The notes beneath the pieces are model-generated. The model ran no database searches and was not told the DNA's origin. It saw only the letters and a list, made by a program, of their open reading frames with translations. The position numbers were made by a program, and so were the translations under genes. Below, in pieces: positions 62,906 through 64,000 of a DNA stretch of 64,000 bases (position 1 is its first letter; every line of letters starts with the position of its first letter). Source of the DNA: Sphingobacterium cellulitidis (lineage in GTDB: Bacteria; Bacteroidota; Bacteroidia; Sphingobacteriales; Sphingobacteriaceae); NCBI GenBank assembly GCA_002245855.1, contig NOUX01000002.1, forward strand, positions 62,001 to 126,000, in the 5' to 3' direction.

Positions 62906-64000
62906 TTAGAGCTTACGTTTTACTTCTACTTGTTCGAATGCTTCAACGATATCTTTTTCTTGGATATCATTAAATCTTTCAATGCTCAAACCACATTCAT
63001 AACCTTGAGAAACTTCTTTCACATCGTCTTTGAAACGTTTCAAAGAAGCTAACTTACCGGTATGGATTACGACGCCATCTCTAATGATTCGGATATCATT
63101 GTTTCTGTTGATTTTACCATCCAACACCATACATCCGGCAATTGAACCAACTTTAGAGATTTTGAATACTTCGCGGATTTCCACTTCAGCAACAATTTTC
63201 TCTTCCAATTTAGGAGCCAACATACCTTCCATCGCAGATTTGATTTCTTCAATCGCATCGTAGATAATAGAGTATAGACGGATATCGATTTGTTCATTTT
63301 CAGCAAGCTTACGTGCATTCTGAGTAGGACGAACTTGGAAACCGATAATAATCGCATCAGAAGCAGAAGCTAATAATACATCGGACTCAGAGATAGCACC
63401 CACTGATTTGTGAATGATATTCACTTGGATCTCGTCGGTAGAAAGTTTCAACAATGAATCGGATAATGCTTCGATTGAACCATCCACATCCCCTTTAACG
63501 ATAATATTAAGTTCTTTAAAGTTACCGATAGCAAGACGTCTTCCGATTTCATCCAAGGTAATGTGTTTAGTTGCACGCATACCTTGCTCACGTTGAAGTT
63601 GCAGTCTCTTGTTCGCTACCTGACGAGCTTCAGATTCACTTTCTAATACATAAAGTTTATCCCCTGCTGTTGGAGCACCTGACATACCTAAGATCTGTAC
63701 AGGCATTGAAGGACCAGCTTCTTTCACACGTTCACCGCGTTCATTGGTCAAGGCTTTAACTTTACCAGAATAAGAACCCGCAAGAATTGGATCACCAATA
63801 CGAAGCGTACCGCCTTGAACTAGTACTGTTGTTACAATACCTCTACCTTTATCTAATGCAGCTTCGATTACGGAACCTACAGCACGTTTTTTAGGATCGG
63901 CTTTAAGTTCTAATAACTCAGCTTCTAATAATACTTTTTCTAACAATAGTTCGACATTCTCACCAGTTTTAGCAGAGATTTCTTGGGCTTGGTATTTACC
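62906..64000 (-). CDS. infB: Translation initiation factor IF-2, C-terminal part (cut by the window edge)
   Basis: 364 codons are visible; the frame stays open to base 64000 (reading [20 protein letters not shown] before the region shown from 63946). Seen are the end of the G domain region, domain 2 ([25 protein letters not shown]), domain 3 ([20 protein letters not shown], with [20 protein letters not shown]) and the fMet-tRNA-binding C-terminal domain ([40 protein letters not shown]). IF-2 brings initiator tRNA to the 30S subunit. The start and GTPase P-loop are beyond the window. Confidence 0.97.
   Translation of the reverse strand, partial: GKYQAQEISAKTGENVELLLEKVLLEAELLELKADPKKRAVGSVIEAALDKGRGIVTTVLVQGGTLRIGDPILAGSYSGKVKALTNERGERVKEAGPSMPVQILGMSGAPTAGDKLYVLESESEARQVANKRLQLQREQGMRATKHITLDEIGRRLAIGNFKELNIIVKGDVDGSIEALSDSLLKLSTDEIQVNIIHKSVGAISESDVLLASASDAIIIGFQVRPTQNARKLAENEQIDIRLYSIIYDAIEEIKSAMEGMLAPKLEEKIVAEVEIREVFKISKVGSIAGCMVLDGKINRNNDIRIIRDGVVIHTGKLASLKRFKDDVKEVSQGYECGLSIERFNDIQEKDIVEAFEQVEVKRKL

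Overview
The window is about 64 kb of AT-rich chromosome from a member of the Bacteroidota. It is most likely a Sphingobacterium-like species of the Sphingobacteriaceae; that placement is inferred from gene families, not from rRNA. Supporting signs are TTTG / TAnnTTTG promoters, GIN-domain, DUF5362 and SHOCT proteins, TonB-dependent receptors ending in an aromatic residue, GH92 and PNGase F enzymes, and an ISAon1-type transposase remnant. There is no replication origin, rRNA, prophage or CRISPR array. One tRNA (Leu, CAA) is present. Both edges cut genes: an unidentified gene at the left and infB at the right.

Layout. 1-1885: a cut gene followed by a two-TM TrkA-N/RyR-domain protein. 1905-4991: a thiamine salvage operon (thiM-thiE-thiD-tenA) behind a consensus promoter and a TPP riboswitch. 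5204-22780: mostly housekeeping and envelope genes (NlpE-like lipoprotein, pyrD, an ABC-F protein, an acyltransferase, an ABC exporter, a polysaccharide deacetylase, ychF, an NlpC/P60-like protein that seems to lack its catalytic Cys, usp, an RsmB-like methyltransferase, an LpoA-like lipoprotein and guaA). 22900-24162: a scar holding the last codons of a probable T6SS Tae4-type amidase, an intact Tai4-like immunity lipoprotein, the 3' end of a transposase, and tRNA-Leu. 24475-32422: a Spy-like protein, sbcC/sbcD, a SelW-like protein, a diheme cytochrome, an esterase and a PAP2 phosphatase. 32727-36614: a decayed cassette with a nonsense-broken secreted protein carrying a SecDF-P1-like domain, an intact ankyrin protein, a frameshifted ankyrin/SHOCT protein and an STM3941-like membrane protein.

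37430-44886: secreted enzymes for complex glycans and glycoproteins (GH92, a basic secretory peptidase, a clan-D-like putative glycosidase and a DUF4091 protein). 45085-50941: an iron-uptake operon (siderophore receptor, DUF4198-like, DUF3325-like, DUF3649-like, PepSY reductase) driven by a perfect promoter and preceded by a long structured leader I cannot assign to a known RNA class. 50943-56961: a TauE/SafE exporter, a CarboxypepD_reg protein, an ammonium transporter, an AraC regulator and a DODA-type dioxygenase. 57020-64000: a GC-richer palindromic element, NTF2-like, GH43 and DUF72 proteins, a PNGase F-II-like deglycosylase paired with a flavin/2Fe-2S reductase, and infB.

Two themes tie genes together. 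PNGase F, GH92 mannosidase, the DUF4091 and clan-D-like enzymes and the secreted peptidase would jointly strip and degrade N-glycoproteins, although the genes are in separate blocks without SusC/D. The receptor operon would import ferric siderophore and release the iron by reduction at the inner membrane. Several genes are broken or left over (Tae4 tail, transposase tail, two disrupted ORFs beside an ankyrin gene), which marks 22.9-24.0 kb and 32.7-36.6 kb as the accessory, fast-evolving parts.
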